Of a stretch of 64,000 nucleotides of DNA, positions 60,485 through 64,000 are shown piece after piece. The DNA comes from Rostratula benghalensis (taxonomy: Eukaryota; Chordata; Aves; Charadriiformes; Rostratulidae), in assembly GCA_013399305.1 (NCBI GenBank), contig VXAI01000374.1:496001-560000 (forward strand), read 5' to 3'. Position 1 is the stretch's first letter. Every line of letters starts with the position of its first letter. The translations under genes and the position numbers were made by a program. Under the pieces are notes generated by a model, which was not told the DNA's origin, did no database searches, and saw nothing but the letters and a program-made list of their open reading frames with translations.

Positions 60485-60960
60485 TTTAATGACCTCTTCA
60501 CCATCTTGGGAAGCCTCTGACCAAAGATGCTCTTCCCCTTCTCTGACAATTGAACCCCATCAGTCAATCAGGTTTCTTAAAGGAAGTCCCATGGTTAAGC
60601 CACCAAACCCTTGGCTGTGGCACCAGTTGTATAACTACTTGTTTATTTGCCAGACTTAATTGTCCCTATCAACCCTTTTCCCTTTGACTGGGAGTACTGA
60701 TGAAAAAACTACCTGTGCTCCAGAGTCCCTGATCATTGCTTGATTTCCTGTCAACTACTCAAGTAGGAGGATGGACAGAGTATTGTGGCCCTCTCCAATA
60801 CTAAGTATGACCATTTCTTCCGCTTCTTGCAAACTATGCAGAGTTCACTACTTATGCCCTTACCCTCTCTCAGCCATGCCAGGAATAATAGCTGAACATG
60901 GAATTGCTCTCTTGTCCTCTAGGTAGCACCTTCTGTTCCTACTGCTTGTTGCCTCCCAAG
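60485..60960 (-). pseudogene. CR1 ORF1 C-terminal part (esterase-like)
   Basis: The minus strand reads IRDSGAQVVFSSVLPVKGKR near 60735-60680, matching the esterase core strand V[VI]FSS[VI]LP. A decayed helix follows, and then GVQLSEKGKSIFGQRLPKMV ending at a TAA near 60490. This is the ORF1 C-terminus, with Gln where the family usually has the catalytic His of DGxHLS. Several stops interrupt it. The region left of the VVFSS strand, up to about 60960, still shows short matches (MVILSIGEG, NQAMIRDSG). No zinc-finger or coiled-coil part remains, because the insertion is 5'-truncated. Confidence 0.75.
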
Positions 60961-63900
60961 GGCTCCTATGTGGTGACAAAATACAACATAACCAAAGTAA
61001 ACAAGGCAAATAGAGCTACCTTAAACTGCAGTTCTCTGAAGCAGCAGTAGGTGAAATTTCAGCATAATCTCAAGTGTGGTACAACTCGCGTATCAAGTGC
61101 TGCTCAAGTCTATGCCCAACTTATTTTCAATCATGTAGCAGAATGATACTCATGGTTTGTACAGATTAACAACATGGCTTTTATCTCACTTATTGCTTGA
61201 AGATAGCAACACTGTCCTTCTTCCCACACACTTAAGAATTCGGAGCATTTCTGCCTAGTTGCCCAGAGCCAGAAAAAAAAAAAAGTGACATAAATATTAC
61301 ATAATACTTGTTACCATGGGAAAAACAACCTAAAAGGGACACAGGAGCAGGTAGGTCCTGCATTTCAGACCTACTCTCAGAAATCCTAAGGAGGAATGGA
61401 ACTTGGTACGGATATATTCAGAAGACTCGAAAAACACAGTACTATGTTGTCATCACACAACAAATAAGACTTATCATGCTGGCACTGAAAGGGTTCTGTT
61501 TGCTAGTACTAAGCTTCTGTAGCTCAGTAACATTGCAAGTCTCCACTACAATCTTCCAGATAACTTGCTGTGCTGTTATGCTCCCTGCTAGCCAATGGGC
61601 CTGAAGTACTGTGGTTTCCAAGGTGATTTCTGGGCTGAAGGCCTTCACATGTACAAGCAAGCATACCAGTCATTTAAACTTACTTAATTTATCTCAATCT
61701 TCAATCTCTAAAATACAAGCCCCCTACAAAACAACAATTCATATTGAGTATAACTCCCCCACCTATAAGGAACTGGCCCAAGAACACTCACTTCTACAAA
61801 GGGCACTGAACAGCATCTTCTGGCAAATAACTTAGCAGCATGACTAATTGAATCTCTTGACATCACATTTAAGTATGTTGATGCTTGGTTTCATCACTGC
61901 TTATAACAGCAGCAGCATTTAGAGCAGTATATTGACAATCTTCATTTCATGAACAGTATCACATGCAGACCCCACTTCCCACACAGTGAGAAACGGAAGA
62001 AGAAATCATGTTACAAAGATGACTGTCTTACAAATAGTTCTGAGCTCTCATAAAGGCACAGAGCTCACTTTAAAAGCCAGTTCTACAATATCAAGAAAAA
62101 AAAAGTTATGTTTTTCTACACAGGGGGCCATATACTACGAAATTTAACAGGAAAGAATGCTACTGACTTAATTTCCGATTTATTCCTTAGTGCCATGTGC
62201 CCAAAAGAAGACTCCTTTAAAGACTGATCTGTACTTGGCTGTGGGGAAAAACATTCAATTACAATTCTTCCTCTTGCACTCCTTTGCTCTGATCCAACAG
62301 TCAGGCCAAGGTATTTTCCAAAGGTGCTTATTGTTCCCTTTTCACTTTGCAAGAGCAAACATCTGACTATTCAAAAAGGAAAACAACTGAGGTGGGCAGC
62401 AGCAATACCATAAACTTTGCTGCAAGCTGGGCTTCATCAGTTTTCCTCAACTGACCCACAATTTCACATATTGCAGCCAGCAGCTCTGAGTAAACACCAC
62501 CACCTGCTCTCAGGCTCAGATCTAAACCCTGCCAATTTACCTGTGAGCCTCTATTATGGAGAGCTTCAAGACTAGAGAGGCTGACAAACAAGAGCGCATA
62601 TGTTTGTGCGCACCTCTGCATGCGTGCACATTTTTCAGAGCCAGAGGTGAGACACACAGATTCACCCTCCATGCTGTAAATTCAACGTTAGCATTGGCAA
62701 AGTGCCTATCAAAATCACACATGTAAGAATTCATTACAAAGCTCAGAAAAACAGTTCTTGCCGTTTCAAGGCATCTAGAAGTTGCACATGGAGTCTAAGT
62801 TCTTGTTTCTACTAATATACCAAGAATCTTCAAAAAAGGAGAATACAAGAACACCTTTCTGATTAAAATTCAGCAAGCACAAGAACCAGGCATATCATTA
62901 AACAGCTCAATACAACAGGTATCCTTGTGTCCCTGAGTCAGGAAGCCATAGCTTATTGCTGTCAGGGCTAAGCAGCTACTAAAGAAGTACTGGGCATCTG
63001 TCAACCAGTTTTCTGCTAGACTTAGTTCAATTCCATGGACAGCAAGGTAAGAACATGTAGGTACATCCTCAAGCTACTGAAAGTCACCACTCAAAAAAAC
63101 CACACCCAAATGCAGAGACTGCAATTAGGGATTATATGCAAAGAAGAAAAGACAGATGTAGAGAAATTAGCATTATGTTTTTATAGCTCCCATGTTGATA
63201 CTCAGCAGCTGATGCTGAGTTTTAGTGGACACATCATTGTTTTTTTAATACAGCAGTCATAAAGGCCCTAATGAAGCCCCATGTGCACCATGACCACAGA
63301 CACAAAATTCTTGTCTTTTTGTTTCAGCACCACAAGAAAAATCACATCTTTCCTGTATGCTCAGATTTTAATCATTATTTTGATGATGGGTTTTTGTTTG
63401 CCTCTTCCTGTCACTGCCCTTCACTCCCAGTATTCTGACATCCTGAACTGTGAAGAATCAACACATAAAAGCTCTCAAACTTCATTGTCAAAATACTGAA
63501 ACAATTTCCTTGTGTTTATCCTCTTTGCTCTCAGTGTTTGCAATAAAACTGCTTCCAAATTCAATGTTTGTGTTTAAGAGGCTGTAGATAGAGAGGCTCA
63601 GAGTGCAATCCCGATGATATTTCATACTGTGAAGCAAACACAAAAGAAATCCAGAGTTTTCTATAGCCAACTTTTTACAAATGTAACTCAGGAACAAGCA
63701 GTTTTTATTCCCACTGCCTCTCTGAGACAGTTCATTAAAAAGCATCAGAAATTACTTGCTCTTTTTGTGATTGATTTTATGCTCATGAGAAGTGACAGAT
63801 AATGCAGGTAACTGCTGTTTAGTTTCTGGGATGTTCAGTCTGCCCAAGAAGCCATCCCAATTCCCAGTTCACCAGTCAGATTCCTAAGTTGGGCAGTGGC

Positions 63901-64000
63901 ATGTCATGTTAAATGGAAACAATCACAACACTTATGGTGTTCGTTGCCACGCAACACAATCTCTGACCTATCGACACTGGTAATTTATTAGGCTCTCCTC
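60961..64000. other. AT-rich noncoding stretch to the right edge
   Basis: About 3 kb with no recognisable gene or transposon. An A run lies at 61273-61284, and short open frames match nothing I know. Confidence 0.5.

Larger units (their letters stand above)
57553..60960 (-). mobile_element. Long CR1 LINE, minus strand (3.4 kb)
   Basis: The 3' end is at 57553, where GACAGAATCATGGCATGG is a decayed terminal repeat next to GAGTTGGAAGGCAC. Leftward on the minus strand come the 3' UTR, the RT C-terminus, RT, EN, the ORF1/ORF2 junction and the ORF1 esterase up to about 60960, where the insertion is 5'-truncated. Many stops and indels make it the most decayed of the three long CR1 copies here. It differs from the 3976-8110 element in wording throughout, so it comes from another CR1 subfamily or an older wave. 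Confidence 0.92.

Noticed and set aside
1..64000. CRISPR arrays, operons, phage genes or other prokaryotic systems
   Set aside because: No regularly spaced repeats and no compact gene strings; the sequence is vertebrate in character throughout.
1..64000. tRNA, rRNA or snRNA genes
   Set aside because: I saw no cloverleaf with matching A and B boxes and no recognisable rRNA or snRNA segments; a tRNAscan or Infernal run would be decisive.

Overview
The window reads as a stretch of bird nuclear genome with no recognisable host gene. Three things point to a bird. It carries many CR1 LINE retrotransposons, several ending in the ATTCTATG-type 3' repeat. It has a solo LTR of the avian ERVL type. The background is AT-rich and noncoding, with short low-complexity tracts and two assembly-uncertainty marks (one N at 13938 and 35 N at 42456-42490). 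I cannot name the species. By my boundaries CR1 covers roughly 12 kb, nearly a fifth of the window, which is high for a bird.

Layout. 1-1955: a plus-strand CR1 that enters from the left edge (tail of ORF1, then endonuclease and the start of reverse transcriptase) and is cut off at its 3' side. 3976-8110: a nearly full-length minus-strand CR1 with 3' end, broken ORF2, broken ORF1 and probable 5' UTR. 9536-9731: an old L3-like LINE relic. 9732-20072: AT-rich noncoding DNA, of which about 12.6-20 kb looks T/G-rich on the plus strand. 20073-21056: a minus CR1 with an internal deletion. 22264-28830: four short CR1 pieces in AT-rich noncoding DNA, the last ending in a palindromic junction. 36682-37076 and 39218-39584: two plus-strand CR1 pieces, possibly halves of one element. 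46370-46900 and 48410-48660: two probable ancient LINE relics. 51678-52004: a solo LTR with a matching 5-bp target-site duplication. 57553-60960: a 3.4-kb minus-strand CR1 with EN, RT and the tail of ORF1. The rest is AT-rich noncoding DNA.

The only coding sequence I can support belongs to CR1. ORF1 encodes a protein with a CxxC zinc-finger-like region, a coiled coil and an SGNH esterase-like domain. ORF2 encodes an APE-type endonuclease and a reverse transcriptase. Every copy is broken by stops, frameshifts or deletions, so none looks able to move. I found no operon, CRISPR array, tRNA, rRNA or host exon, and no new biological system. The observations most worth following are the deeply decayed L3-like relics, the near-complete CR1 with its 5' end, the solo LTR, the palindromic breakpoint, and a few segments that could be conserved regulatory DNA.
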